Both the position numbers and the translations under genes were made by a program. A stretch of DNA of 64,000 nucleotides from Bryobacter aggregatus MPL3 (GTDB lineage Bacteria > Acidobacteriota > Terriglobia > Bryobacterales > Bryobacteraceae). The notes under the pieces are model-generated. The model searched no databases. It was not told the DNA's origin and saw only the letters and a program-made list of their open reading frames with translations. Shown here piece after piece: positions 17,309-26,207 of this stretch (the first letter of the stretch is position 1; the number at the start of each line of letters is the position of its first letter). The DNA lies in contig NZ_JNIF01000003.1 of NCBI RefSeq assembly GCF_000702445.1, positions 2,356,001 to 2,420,000 of the forward strand, written 5' to 3'.

Positions 17309-18460
17309 CGCGCAAATGATGGTGAGGACCAGGGGCACCAGAAAGACTCTGGAGTAGTCCACCTCGCCACCCACCCGGAATGCATCGCTCACCGCACCGG
17401 CGAACCAGCTTCCCACCACGAGGCCCGCGCCCAGCAGCACAAATGCGATCAGGCCTTGTGCCGACGCTCGCACATCGGGCGGGGCGATCTGGTCCACATA
17501 GATATAGCTGGCGGTGAAGAAGCAGACGTAGCAGAGCCCGTGGAGACTGAGCGAGGCAAGAATCAGCCAGAGCGGCCCACCCATCGCGAACACCGCATAA
17601 CGCAAGGGCCAGGCGAGAATCCCCACCATCATCGTGCCGCGAATCCCCCAACTCTTCAGCATCTTCGGCAGAAAGATCATCGTCCCAATCTCAGCGGCCT
17701 GCGCAATGGCCATCCAGGCCGGTGCGCTGCCGGATGAAATCCCCACCTTGTACAGAAAAGGGCCGGTCAAAATGAAATAGAACATCAACTCGGTCGCCAC
17801 AACAAATGCAATCCCGAGGAAGATCGCGAAATCTTTGTCGCGGAGCATTTTCAACGCACCCAGGAACGCGAGCGGACTCGTACTTTGCTGTGCCGGCGGC
17901 GTATGCGGCAAGGTGAAGCAGAACAAGCCAAGGATGATCGATAAGACGCAAGCGAGCCACATTCCATCGAAACCACCGAGCGGCCTCAGCACTCCGGGTA
18001 ACCACTCCCGCAACCCCACTCCTAACAGGAGCCCGACAACAATCCACCCAATCGTTCCCCACACACGAACCAATCCGAAATTTCCTTCGGCGGCAGGCAT
18101 GTGGTAGAAGCAGATCGAATTGGTCAGCGCGAGTGTCGGGCCAAAGAGCAGCGCCCAGACAAACATCCACACCCAGATGCCGTCATAGCTCTGCGCACTG
18201 GCCATGATGAACAACGGTATGGCCCCCAGCAGATGTAAGACAGCAAGCAAACGATCCGTTGGAAAGTACCGGTCTGCGATCTGCCCGGCAACAAAGGGAG
18301 CCACCATACACCCAATCGGTAAAAGTGCGTAGATCGATCCTACTTGTCCGTCCGTCCATCCAAGTGTTTTCCCGAGATAGGCCGAAAAGTCTGGGTACCA
18401 AGCGCCCCAAACCATGTATTCCAGCAACATCATGACGCTGAATCGAAACCGAATACTCAT
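17264..18460 (-). CDS. MFS transporter, nucleoside:H+ symporter family
   Basis: The 398-residue protein has about 12 membrane spans and resembles the NupG/XapB nucleoside permease family: [20 protein letters not shown] at the start, [13 protein letters not shown] in the middle, and [18 protein letters not shown]. The start at 18460 has GAAGGAC 7 bases upstream; a longer frame at 18505 is disfavoured. The family moves nucleosides or related sugars into the cell with protons. Substrate here is inferred. The gene overlaps the 3' end of the MmcQ gene. Confidence 0.82.
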   Translation of the reverse strand: MSIRFRFSVMMLLEYMVWGAWYPDFSAYLGKTLGWTDGQVGSIYALLPIGCMVAPFVAGQIADRYFPTDRLLAVLHLLGAIPLFIMASAQSYDGIWVWMFVWALLFGPTLALTNSICFYHMPAAEGNFGLVRVWGTIGWIVVGLLLGVGLREWLPGVLRPLGGFDGMWLACVLSIILGLFCFTLPHTPPAQQSTSPLAFLGALKMLRDKDFAIFLGIAFVVATELMFYFILTGPFLYKVGISSGSAPAWMAIAQAAEIGTMIFLPKMLKSWGIRGTMMVGILAWPLRYAVFAMGGPLWLILASLSLHGLCYVCFFTASYIYVDQIAPPDVRASAQGLIAFVLLGAGLVVGSWFAGAVSDAFRVGGEVDYSRVFLVPLVLTIICALLFVTFFRVRTARA

Positions 18461-18617
18461 AGGTAGTCCTTCAGGATAAGCGAAAGAAAGAGCCTTTCTT
18501 GGCAAGGTGTTACATCACTCTGTAGATTTTTCGCACAGGGTAAAAAAGTCCCCGGGATTATGGGCCAAGATTGCGGAGAACTGTTCCAACTTCCACACAT
18601 TCCCGCCACTCCAGAGA

Positions 18618-18635
18618 TTGGCACGCTTCGTGCAA
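18618..18635 (+). promoter_or_regulatory. Sigma-54-like -24/-12 motif upstream of an ECF sigma gene
   Basis: The bases TTGGCACG-CTTC-GTGCA match the sigma-54 consensus TGGCACG-N4-TTGCA at all but one position, with the GG and GC dinucleotides 12 bases apart. It would start transcription about 2 bases before the ATG at 18647, giving almost no leader, so it may be a chance match. Confidence 0.3.
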
Positions 18636-18646
18636 CAAGGATTGCC

Positions 18647-19207
18647 ATGAATGCCATCGCTATCGACATCAACCCAAATTTTCAGCCCTCGCTCAATGAG
18701 GCACTTTTGACTCGTGATGATTATGCGAAGGCATATCAGGATGGGTTCAACAAAACAGTACGCTTTCTGGCCGCGAATGGAGCCAGCCTGGAACTGGCAG
18801 AAGAAGTCGCGCAAGCCGCTTGGGTCCGGGGATGGGAGCGTTTGTCGCAACTCCGCCATGTTGCTGCTCTCACCTTCTGGATCAACTCGATTGCCAAGAA
18901 TCTCCTCCGCAGCAATTTCCGCAAGCTGCAGTCCTCGACCGAACTTCTCGAAACCACGCTGGTCGAGACGCCTCTCGAATCGGAATCGATCGATGCCCAT
19001 CGTATGTTTGCGGGTTGCACTGAAACAGAGAAACAGCTTCTGAAGCTCTACTACGTGGAAGGGTATACGAGCCAGGAACTTTCCAGTACCTTTGGTCTCT
19101 CAGCAGTGGGTGTGCGTGTACGTCTCACCCGGCTGAAAAAGAATCTGGTGGGTAGGATGAACCTGGAGGTGAGTTCTACTGCGGCCTACGCGCAAGAAGC
19201 CGCCTAA
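18647..19207 (+). CDS. ECF-type RNA polymerase sigma factor
   Basis: The 186-residue protein has sigma region 2 (LELAEEVAQAAWVRGWERL and LTFWINSIAKNLLRSNFRK) and region 4 (CTETEKQLLKLYYVEGYTS, then LSAVGVRVRLTRLKKNL). The ATG at 18647 follows AAGG and gives MNAIAIDINPNF, an ordinary start. A frame beginning at 18560 is not supported. No anti-sigma gene is adjacent, so this is an orphan ECF sigma. It is followed by a hairpin and the mono-haem protein on the same strand. Confidence 0.85.
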   Translation: MNAIAIDINPNFQPSLNEALLTRDDYAKAYQDGFNKTVRFLAANGASLELAEEVAQAAWVRGWERLSQLRHVAALTFWINSIAKNLLRSNFRKLQSSTELLETTLVETPLESESIDAHRMFAGCTETEKQLLKLYYVEGYTSQELSSTFGLSAVGVRVRLTRLKKNLVGRMNLEVSSTAAYAQEAA

Positions 19208-19216
19208 CACTAGAGA

Positions 19217-19252
19217 CTGCGACGGCGGGCAGGGCAGTGTCTGCCGTCGCAG
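19217..19252 (+). terminator. Hairpin after the orphan ECF sigma gene
   Basis: Perfect 10-base arms CTGCGACGGC (19217-19226) and GCCGTCGCAG (19243-19252) enclose a 16-base loop, 9 bases after the sigma stop. No T run follows, so it is a weak terminator candidate. Confidence 0.4.
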
Positions 19253-19282
19253 GCGCACAAGAGGGGTCACAATAGGATTAAG

Positions 19283-20419
19283 GTGACCTCATCTATCCTA
19301 GTTCTGCCTCTGCTCCTCAGCCAACTCCCCGCGGGTCCTCTCCCCTTGCAGTACGAGCCAGATCGTGGCTATTTGCTTTCTCTTCTCAAAACTCTCGATA
19401 TTCCCCTTTCCTCCCAAACGCTGGTCTTTTCAAAGACGAGCGCGCAGTTCCCCTTGATCTTCCCCGCAGCCCCGCGTGCGATCTACTTTAACGACGACAC
19501 CTATGTGGGGTGGGTGCGAGGGGGCGATTTCCTCGAAGTCTCCTACGCCGATCCCGTTCGTGGGGCTACTTTCCACGTCATTGAGCAGGACCCGTCCAGG
19601 AAGCCTCGATTGGCGCAGCGGGAAATCTGTCTGCAATGCCACGAGTCCAGCCGCACTCATTCCATTCCGGGGCATCTGATGCGCAGTGTCCACCCCGAGC
19701 CGACCGGCTACTTCCACACCAACCGCTCAAACTTCATCACCGATGACACCAGCCGCTTCGAAGAGCGCTGGGGGGGATGGTATGTCACTGCGAAGAAGAG
19801 TCTGAACTTTCCACACATGGGAAATCAAATTTACCCAACGGTCGAGACACCGCGAGCCCTCCAGCCCTTTGATAACCCAACCTGGCCGAGTTCCTCTTCA
19901 GACGTCGTTGCTCTTCTGGTGCTGGGCCATCAGGTTGCCGGCCACAATCATCTGGCTTGGCTCGATCATGAGAGCCGCGCCGCGCTGGCCCTCCAACACA
20001 CGATGAACCAGATGGACCAGAAGGAGGACAAAGTGTCCACCTGGTCTGCCTCCACCCAACGCCGTGTCGCCCGAGCGATCGAATCCGCCGTTCGCTACCT
20101 GACCTTCGCCGACGAAGAGCCGCTTCCGCAGCGCATCGAAGGCGATACGGATTTTGCCAAAGACTTTGAGAAGCGCGGGCCGCTCCGTAAGTTCAATCTC
20201 GAAACCCGGCTCTTTGAATACCCGCTCTCTTATCTCATCGAATCGAAATCCATCGATCATCTGGATCCTGTCATTCGGCTCCAGTTCCTGCAACGGATTC
20301 AAGAAGTCCTGCTCCAAGAAGCAGGCCGCGGTGATTATAAAAAGCTCGATCCGGAAAAGGCCAAAGAGGCATACCGGATCTTCGAGCAGACCCATCCCGC
20401 AAAAGCAAAGGTTCAATAA
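19283..20419 (+). CDS. Secreted mono-haem c-type cytochrome-like protein
   Basis: The 378-residue protein starts with GTG at 19283 behind AGGA and has a short hydrophobic leader (ILVLPLLLSQLPAG). It holds a single CXXCH haem-binding motif, CLQCHESS at about residue 116, and histidines further on (GHLMRSVH, HMGNQ, GHNHLAWLDHE) that could be distal ligands or metal sites. I do not recognise the family beyond a cytochrome c-like periplasmic protein. It is immediately followed by the dehydrogenase gene whose ATG is the next base after this stop. Confidence 0.6.
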   Translation: MTSSILVLPLLLSQLPAGPLPLQYEPDRGYLLSLLKTLDIPLSSQTLVFSKTSAQFPLIFPAAPRAIYFNDDTYVGWVRGGDFLEVSYADPVRGATFHVIEQDPSRKPRLAQREICLQCHESSRTHSIPGHLMRSVHPEPTGYFHTNRSNFITDDTSRFEERWGGWYVTAKKSLNFPHMGNQIYPTVETPRALQPFDNPTWPSSSSDVVALLVLGHQVAGHNHLAWLDHESRAALALQHTMNQMDQKEDKVSTWSASTQRRVARAIESAVRYLTFADEEPLPQRIEGDTDFAKDFEKRGPLRKFNLETRLFEYPLSYLIESKSIDHLDPVIRLQFLQRIQEVLLQEAGRGDYKKLDPEKAKEAYRIFEQTHPAKAKVQ

Positions 20420-21259
20420 ATGGCAAAAATTGGTTTCATTGGTCTTGGCGTCATGGGTGCCGGAATGGCGGCCCGTCTCGCCCAGGCCGGACACGAATTG
20501 GCGGTCTGGAATCGCACCCCTGCCCGTGCGGAACCCCTGGCGGCGCTTGGGGCACGTGTCGCGGAATCTCCGGCGGATTGTGCAAAAGATGCCGAATTTC
20601 TATTCAGCATGGTGGCTGACGACGAGGCCTCCCGCCGCGTTTGGTTGGGCGAGGATGGCGTGCAACAAACCAATGCGCTCTGCATTGAATGCAGTACGCT
20701 CAGCCCGCAATGGATCGAAGAACTTGGACGGACACGCCGTCTCCTGGATGCTCCGGTTACCGGTTCCATTGTCCAGGCGAGAGAAGGACAGTTGCTCCTG
20801 TTGGTTGGCGGCGATGCTGATGACATTGCGGCGGCGCAGCCCCTCTTCGCCGCCATCAGCCGTGGTGTCGTTTCTCTCGGCCCGCTGGGCAGTGGGGCGC
20901 GCATGAAGCTCATCAATAATTTCCTTTGCGGTGTGCAGGCGGCTGCTTTGGCGGAAGGGCTGGCGCTGGCTGCGCGTTGTGGTCTCGATTTGAAGCAAGC
21001 GCACCAACTGCTCTGTGATGGCGCTCCTGGCAGTCCGCTGGTCAAGGCCGTGGGAGGCCGCATGGTTGAGGCTTCCACCGATCATTTCTTCGATCTCGAA
21101 CTGATGGCCAAAGACCTGCGCTACGCAGCCGCTCTCGGCGAACAGCGCGGACTCACCCTGCACACGGCGCAAGCGGCCATTGCCGAGTTTGACAACGCGA
21201 TCGCCGCCGGTTTGGGTGAACGGGACTTCTCCCAGGTGATTCAGCCGCTTCGTCACTAA
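20420..21259 (+). CDS. NAD(P)-dependent beta-hydroxyacid dehydrogenase family
   Basis: This is a 279-residue 3-hydroxyisobutyrate/6-phosphogluconate dehydrogenase-like enzyme. The N-terminal Rossmann motif is IGFIGLGVMGAGMA; the mid-protein segment has DAPVTGSIVQAREG; the catalytic lysine lies in GSGARMKLINNF (about residue 163). Such enzymes oxidise small beta-hydroxy acids or reduce semialdehydes; the exact substrate is unknown. It begins on the base after the upstream stop, so it is likely co-transcribed with the cytochrome-like gene. Confidence 0.88.
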   Translation: MAKIGFIGLGVMGAGMAARLAQAGHELAVWNRTPARAEPLAALGARVAESPADCAKDAEFLFSMVADDEASRRVWLGEDGVQQTNALCIECSTLSPQWIEELGRTRRLLDAPVTGSIVQAREGQLLLLVGGDADDIAAAQPLFAAISRGVVSLGPLGSGARMKLINNFLCGVQAAALAEGLALAARCGLDLKQAHQLLCDGAPGSPLVKAVGGRMVEASTDHFFDLELMAKDLRYAAALGEQRGLTLHTAQAAIAEFDNAIAAGLGERDFSQVIQPLRH

Positions 21260-21267
21260 ACTCTTGG

Positions 21268-21311
21268 CGAGTATAACGAACTCAACTATACTCGAAACGA
21301 GTATAGTTGAG
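21268..21311. promoter_or_regulatory. Palindromic operator of the PadR gene
   Basis: A perfect 14-base inverted repeat, CTCAACTATACTCG (21281-21294) and CGAGTATAGTTGAG (21298-21311), has a 3-base spacer and ends one base before the padR ATG. A third half-site, CGAGTATA, lies at 21269-21276. The repeated CGAGTATA half-site and its position fit an autoregulatory binding site for the PadR protein. A start at TTG 21307 would fall inside it. Confidence 0.72.
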
Positions 21312-21312
21312 C

Positions 21313-21669
21313 ATGTCACAGTTCGATCCTGAATCTCTCCTGCCGCTACCCACCGCGGTCTTTCATATCCTGGTTGCTCTTGCCGATCGTGACCGTCACG
21401 GTTACACGATCATGCAGGACGTCTCGGTGCGCACGGGGGGACGCGTGCGTCTGAGCGCGGGCACTCTCTACAGTTCCATCCGGCGCATGCTCGAACAAGG
21501 GCTCGTCGAGGAACTGCGTGAAAGCCCCGATGCCGATAGCCAGGACGAGCGCCGTCGCTATTACCGATTGACCCAGTTCGGCCGCGAGGTCGCGCTTGCT
21601 GAGGCAAGACGTTTGAATGAGATGCTTTCGAGCGCCCGCGCCACCGGACTCATTCCGAAAAAGCTATAG
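21313..21669 (+). CDS. PadR-family transcriptional regulator
   Basis: The 118-residue protein is a PadR winged-helix repressor: LPTAVFHILVALADRDRHGY, VRLSAGTLYSSIRRMLEQGL and ERRRYYRLTQFG are the typical helix-turn-helix and wing segments. The ATG at 21313 follows the palindrome at 21281-21311, so it most likely represses its own operon. It is 4 bases upstream of the ADOP permease, the arrangement known for these permeases in Acidobacteria. The effector ligand is unknown. Confidence 0.92.
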   Translation: MSQFDPESLLPLPTAVFHILVALADRDRHGYTIMQDVSVRTGGRVRLSAGTLYSSIRRMLEQGLVEELRESPDADSQDERRRYYRLTQFGREVALAEARRLNEMLSSARATGLIPKKL

Positions 21670-21673
21670 ACCG

Positions 21674-24385
21674 ATGCTGCCCCTGCACTGCTACCGGACT
21701 CTTCTGCTCTGTTACCCCAAGCCCTTCCGGGCGGAGTACGGCGCCGAGATGTTGGCCGCATTCAGCGAGCAGATCCAACAGGCCAGACGAAGGCGAAGCC
21801 TGCGGGCGGAGTTGTCGATCTGGTTTTTCACCCTCCTTGACCTCATCCAAACCGCACCCCAGGAGCATCTGCACGTGATCTCACAAGACCTTCGTTACGC
21901 CGCTCGCAATCTCGCCACCACTCCTGGCTTCACCACAGTTGCCATTGCCTCACTCGCCCTCGGCATCGGCGCGAATCTGGCCATCTTCAGCCTCCTCAAC
22001 AGCGTTCTGCTCAGTTCTCTGCCGGTGCGCAATCCGCAAGAGCTCGTCATGCTCACCAATCCCGGCTCCGCAGGCCGCTCCACCGGATCCCAACGGGGGG
22101 AGCGCTCCCTGCTCACCTACGGTGAGTTTCTGCAGCAGCGGGAGCAATCGCAGATCTTCTCGAAGCTGATGGCGGCACAGAGCTACAGTGAGCGCATTTC
22201 GGTGCGTATTGATGGAGCGCCAGCGGAGGATGTCCGGAGCCAGATGGTGTCGGGCGACTACTTCTCCGGCCTCGGCATCGATGCGAGCATCGGCCGCACG
22301 CTGAGTGATGTCGACACCAACACGATCGGCGCGGCTCCCTATGCCGTTCTCAGCCACTCGTTCTGGGAGCGCCGCTTCGAGCGTTCCTCGGCAGTACTCG
22401 GAAAACCGATTGCCTTGCGCGGCGGCATCTTTACGATCATCGGGGTCGCGCCGCCCGGCTTCTTTGGTGACAGTGTGGGCCAACATCCTGATGTCTGGCT
22501 ACCGCTGACGATGCAGACGGTAATCCTGCCGGGCACCGATCGGCTGCGAGATCTTCCGGGCGACATCGACAAGGTGATGTGGCTGCACGTCTATGGACGT
22601 TTGCAACCAGGGCAGAATCTGGCTCGTGCCGAGGCGGCCGCGAATGCCATTTTCCAGCAGGGGCTCATTCGCTACTACAACGTCGGGCTGAGTCCGGAGA
22701 ACCTCAAGAAGTTTCTGGACCAGCGCTTGAAGTTGCGGTCCGCCGCGAGCGGCGCCTCCCAGACCCGCGAGCAGTTTGCCAATCCGCTCACCATGCTGCT
22801 GGCTGCGGCCGGCGTGGTGCTCTTGATTGCTTGCGCGAATCTGGGCAATCTGCTGCTGGCGCGGGTGGTGGCGCGCAATCGCGAAATCTCAGTTCGTCTC
22901 GCGCTCGGCGCCAGCCGCTCCCGGCTGGTCCGCCAGCTGCTCACCGAGAGCATGTTTCTGGCCTTTCTGGGGGGCTGCGCCGGTGTGGCTACGGCCATCC
23001 TCATGCGCATGGGCCTGGTGCATCTCGTTTCAGAATCGACTGTGATCTCTGCGGCGATCGATGCGCGGCTGATTGGCTTTGCTTTCGGTCTCACTGTGAT
23101 CACAGGCCTCGCCCTCGGTCTGCTTCCGGCACTACGCGTGACGAGAATGGACAATGCCGCGGGGCTCAAGGAGCAGGGCAGGGGAGTCAGCGGGTCGCTG
23201 GCCTGGCAGCGCGTCGGCAGGCTGGTTGTTGTCGGGCAACTCGCGCTGTCGCTGCCGCTACTGATCGGGGCCGGACTGCTGCTGCGGACGCTCAACAAGC
23301 TGCAAAGCGTCGATCTCGGCTATCAGCAAGAGCGCCTCTTCAGTGTCAGTGTCGATGCGCAGACCGCAGGCTATGCCGAAGCCCTGCGGCCCGCCCTGTT
23401 TACCGATCTCAGCGAGCGGATTCGCGCTGTGCCTGGAGTGAAGGCCGTTACATTTTCTGGCAACGGCCTGTTTACGGGTTCGGACTCTGGCGACGAGATC
23501 GTAGTCGAGGGTTATGAAAAGAAGGGTAACGAATCGATTGGCTCCCGCTACGATCATGTCGGGCCGAACTACTTCTCTACGGTCGGGATTCCGATGCTGC
23601 AAGGCCGCGAAATCTCCGATCGCGATACCCCGGCCGGCAACAAGGTTTGCGTCATCAACGAGTCTTTCGCGAAGCGTTTCTTTGAGGGCCGCAATCCGCT
23701 CGGTCTTCATGTCACCCAGGTCTACGGCAAGCAACGCAACACCTATGAGGTCATTGGCCTTTCTCATATCTCCAGAAGCAATTCACTGCGCCGTGAAGAG
23801 GGCCCCCGCTTCTATGTTCCCGCTGCGCAACCGGTCACTCCGCTTGGCGTTGCTACCTATGTCATCCATACGCCTGGGGATCCAGCGCTACTTACCGAGC
23901 CCATTCGGCGCGCCATTCTCGCTCGTGACCCGAATCTGCCGCTGATTGCCCCTCGTCCTCTGGCTCGCTCCATCGACGAGTATGTGATCACGGAGCGGAT
24001 GCTGGCCAAGCTCTCCTTTGCCTTTGGCTTGGTCGCGCTGCTGCTGGCCGCGATTGGGCTCTATGGGGTCTTGTCCTACGGCGTCACGCGCCGCACCAGC
24101 GAAATTGGTTTGCGCAAGGCTCTTGGGGCGCAGCAGAGCGAAGTCTTAAGCATGATCCTGCGCGAAACCTGCGTGCTGCTTGCGGTTGGCCTCGGCTTGG
24201 GTGTGCTGCTCTCCTACGCTGGAATGAAAGCGATCACCAGCCAGCTCTACGGCCTGGCCCCCACCGATCCCCTCGCCTTTGCCGCCGCGACAGGCATCCT
24301 CGTCCTGGTCGCCATCCTCGCCACTGCGATCCCGGCACTTCGCGCGGCTCGTGTCGATCCTCTGGTTGCGCTCCGTTATGAGTAA
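21674..24385 (+). CDS. ADOP family permease (Acidobacterial duplicated orphan permease)
   Basis: The 903-residue protein has an N-terminal prefix segment (about residues 1-75, including YPKPFRAEYGAEMLAAF), then a membrane span, a MacB-type periplasmic core domain, and an FtsX-type three-span block starting LLAAAGVVLLIACANLGNLL with VRLALGASRSRLVRQLL. A second core domain and second FtsX block (IGLYGVLSYGVTRRTSEIGL, RKALGAQQSEVLSMIL) follow. This is the TIGR03434 ADOP architecture. No ABC ATPase is encoded nearby, hence orphan. The gene pairs with padR 4 bases upstream and ends at a terminator. Substrate is unknown. Confidence 0.93.
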   Translation: MLPLHCYRTLLLCYPKPFRAEYGAEMLAAFSEQIQQARRRRSLRAELSIWFFTLLDLIQTAPQEHLHVISQDLRYAARNLATTPGFTTVAIASLALGIGANLAIFSLLNSVLLSSLPVRNPQELVMLTNPGSAGRSTGSQRGERSLLTYGEFLQQREQSQIFSKLMAAQSYSERISVRIDGAPAEDVRSQMVSGDYFSGLGIDASIGRTLSDVDTNTIGAAPYAVLSHSFWERRFERSSAVLGKPIALRGGIFTIIGVAPPGFFGDSVGQHPDVWLPLTMQTVILPGTDRLRDLPGDIDKVMWLHVYGRLQPGQNLARAEAAANAIFQQGLIRYYNVGLSPENLKKFLDQRLKLRSAASGASQTREQFANPLTMLLAAAGVVLLIACANLGNLLLARVVARNREISVRLALGASRSRLVRQLLTESMFLAFLGGCAGVATAILMRMGLVHLVSESTVISAAIDARLIGFAFGLTVITGLALGLLPALRVTRMDNAAGLKEQGRGVSGSLAWQRVGRLVVVGQLALSLPLLIGAGLLLRTLNKLQSVDLGYQQERLFSVSVDAQTAGYAEALRPALFTDLSERIRAVPGVKAVTFSGNGLFTGSDSGDEIVVEGYEKKGNESIGSRYDHVGPNYFSTVGIPMLQGREISDRDTPAGNKVCVINESFAKRFFEGRNPLGLHVTQVYGKQRNTYEVIGLSHISRSNSLRREEGPRFYVPAAQPVTPLGVATYVIHTPGDPALLTEPIRRAILARDPNLPLIAPRPLARSIDEYVITERMLAKLSFAFGLVALLLAAIGLYGVLSYGVTRRTSEIGLRKALGAQQSEVLSMILRETCVLLAVGLGLGVLLSYAGMKAITSQLYGLAPTDPLAFAAATGILVLVAILATAIPALRAARVDPLVALRYE

Positions 24386-24395
24386 CGAAAAAACA

Positions 24396-24428
24396 GGGGG
24401 TAGGCTCATCGCTACCCCCGTCTCTTTT
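24396..24428 (+). terminator. Intrinsic terminator after the ADOP gene
   Basis: Arms GGGGGTAG (24396-24403) and CTACCCCC (24412-24419) are perfectly complementary around an 8-base loop, followed by GTCTCTTTT. It lies 10 bases after the ADOP stop. Confidence 0.65.
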
Positions 24429-24468
24429 CGATCTCTTTCCCCAGACGACACCTCGCCGGGCAAAATTG

Positions 24469-25164
24469 TTACCGCCTTTGGATACTGACGTTCCGCACGC
24501 GGCCGGAGTCGAAATCAACCGAGCACTCGAATCGATAATCTTCGCCCCGGCGTCCTGAGGCAAAGCCCGTCACATAGTCCCGGCGTCCTGGATTGCTATC
24601 CAGATTGGCGCTGGTGATCTTGGGGTTGCGCACTCCGTCGCGCTGCATTCGATGGAGCACCTCATTGCGGCAGCCGTTCACTGCTTGTGCGGTGGTCCAT
24701 CGGTTGCCACCCGGAGGTCTGCCAAAACCGGGTCCCGGAGGCGGATAGCCGCCGCCAACGCCCGGGCCATTTTGTCCATTCCACTCGATATCAAAGGTAT
24801 AGCCTTCGCGGCCTCCCCGGTTATCTTCAATGCGCACAATGGCTTCTCCGTTGCGGCCCGGATCGGAAATGAGTGTCTGCCGGCCGCGGCCATCAATCCC
24901 CCGGAAACGGAAGTTTGCAGGATTCAACGGCATGGGCTGATTGCACTGGAAGCGGCGGAAATTTGCCCGCTGCCCACGAGAAGCCCGAATCGTCGCCCGT
25001 GTTCCCCGAATGCTCACGTCGGCGCCTTGTTCCACTTCGACCTCGATCGTGCACTTGCCATTCGACCCGCCACCCCCGGTGATCGACGCATTCATGCTCT
25101 GTCCAAATCCAACCGGCGACAGGAGTGTCAGCATGCCTACAAGTGTTGTGATTTTTAAGTACAT
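24469..25164 (-). CDS. Secreted protein of unknown function
   Basis: The 231-residue protein has a signal peptide (KITTLVGMLTLLSPVGFGQS) and a glycine/proline-rich linker in the middle (about 135-155). The N-terminal half looks like a beta-sandwich with one cysteine early and one at RFQCNQ. The C-terminal half (AVNGCRNEVLHRMQRDGV, then YRFECSVDFDSGRVRNV) has two cysteines that may pair. No enzymatic motif is seen; such exported proteins are frequent in Acidobacteria. It is transcribed convergently with ADOP and precedes the mutarotase-like gene's 3' end. Confidence 0.6.
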   Translation of the reverse strand: MYLKITTLVGMLTLLSPVGFGQSMNASITGGGGSNGKCTIEVEVEQGADVSIRGTRATIRASRGQRANFRRFQCNQPMPLNPANFRFRGIDGRGRQTLISDPGRNGEAIVRIEDNRGGREGYTFDIEWNGQNGPGVGGGYPPPGPGFGRPPGGNRWTTAQAVNGCRNEVLHRMQRDGVRNPKITSANLDSNPGRRDYVTGFASGRRGEDYRFECSVDFDSGRVRNVSIQRR

Positions 25165-25231
25165 GGTTCCTCTGTACTGTGGGACTTCCGCGTGGACTGT
25201 CTTGTTTCAACCACACTTCGCAGAATTGGGG

Positions 25232-26188
25232 TTAGAAGGTGTAGAAGTCATACCGGATCTGCCAATGGAAGGTCTTCCCCGGGGCGACATCGATCTTGAT
25301 GTAGGGCTCGGGCGACAGAACGGTGGGGATCGACCAGAACACCAGCTTCGACAACGGCTGATCGCCGCGAACCCGCACCCCAGCCCGCGTCTTATGGTTT
25401 TCGATGCGGAAGTCGTAGTCCTTTGCCTCCTCCCCGAAGCCACGCAACTCCGTAAATACGGATTCGCCTTTCGCTAGTGTGCGGTGGTAGGTCAGCTTGG
25501 AATCCTCTACTTTCGCCGCCATGGCGCTCATGTCGCGATCGGGATGCGCTGCAAAGGCGAACTTGACTTCCAGGTTGGGGCCGGATGGTTCCCCGTCAAT
25601 CATGAAGAAGTTGTGATTATAGGTTTCGCTCAGGATCGATTGGGAGCCCGTATTTTTCAGTTTGTGTTCGATCCACATCGTCTCTCCCTCAAAACGCACG
25701 GTCTTCTCGTAGCGATAGGCATAACCACTCCCGTTGTCCTTCAGGTCTTGCAGGAAGACGATGCGATCTTTTTTCTGGGTGACACTCCATTTTCCAGGAT
25801 CCACCACCTTGTAGCGGCCGAATCGTTGGAATGGTTTGTCATCCGGCTTCAGCAAGCTGCCCACCCCGATCCGCACAAACTGGCCGCCAACCTTGGCAGA
25901 ACTCCAGCCCAGCGCCTCCTCGCCGGTGAGAAACTCTTCCACCGGGCCGGTGATCGCATCGTGCAGCTCCGGGTCATAGCGGTTGAACCAGACGCCAAAG
26001 TACTCGTGTCCCTGCGCATTGAGGCTCTTCATCGCCCCGCTCCAGTCAAATCGGGCGCCCCGGTAATAGCCCGTCTCGGCACTCGGGAGATAAAAGACGG
26101 CCTTCAGCTTGCCATTCTCAATTCGGGCCTCGGGGGCTTCAGCCGCCATCATTCCCACAACGGTCAGGGCCAGGAGTATCGATCGCAT
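25232..26188 (-). CDS. Secreted galactose-mutarotase-like superfamily protein
   Basis: The 318-residue protein has a signal peptide (SILLALTVVGMMAAEA) and resembles the galactose mutarotase-like fold used by aldose 1-epimerases and uncharacterised secreted relatives: YYRGARFDWSGAMKSL near the start, and WIEHKLKNTGSQSILSETY, with YNHNFFMIDGEPSGP, in the middle. The histidine of YNHNFF could match the catalytic region of mutarotases, but the usual His/Glu pair is not clear. The ATG at 26188 is used (26194 is alternative). It is divergent from the amidohydrolase, 19 bases away. Confidence 0.65.
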   Translation of the reverse strand: MRSILLALTVVGMMAAEAPEARIENGKLKAVFYLPSAETGYYRGARFDWSGAMKSLNAQGHEYFGVWFNRYDPELHDAITGPVEEFLTGEEALGWSSAKVGGQFVRIGVGSLLKPDDKPFQRFGRYKVVDPGKWSVTQKKDRIVFLQDLKDNGSGYAYRYEKTVRFEGETMWIEHKLKNTGSQSILSETYNHNFFMIDGEPSGPNLEVKFAFAAHPDRDMSAMAAKVEDSKLTYHRTLAKGESVFTELRGFGEEAKDYDFRIENHKTRAGVRVRGDQPLSKLVFWSIPTVLSPEPYIKIDVAPGKTFHWQIRYDFYTF

Positions 26189-26207
26189 ATGCATTATCGT
26201 ATCTGTA

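Noticed and set aside
22579-23517. A 312-codon frame inside the ADOP gene
   Set aside because: Arg/Ala/Gly-rich out-of-frame shadow; ADOP frame has matching FtsX motifs.
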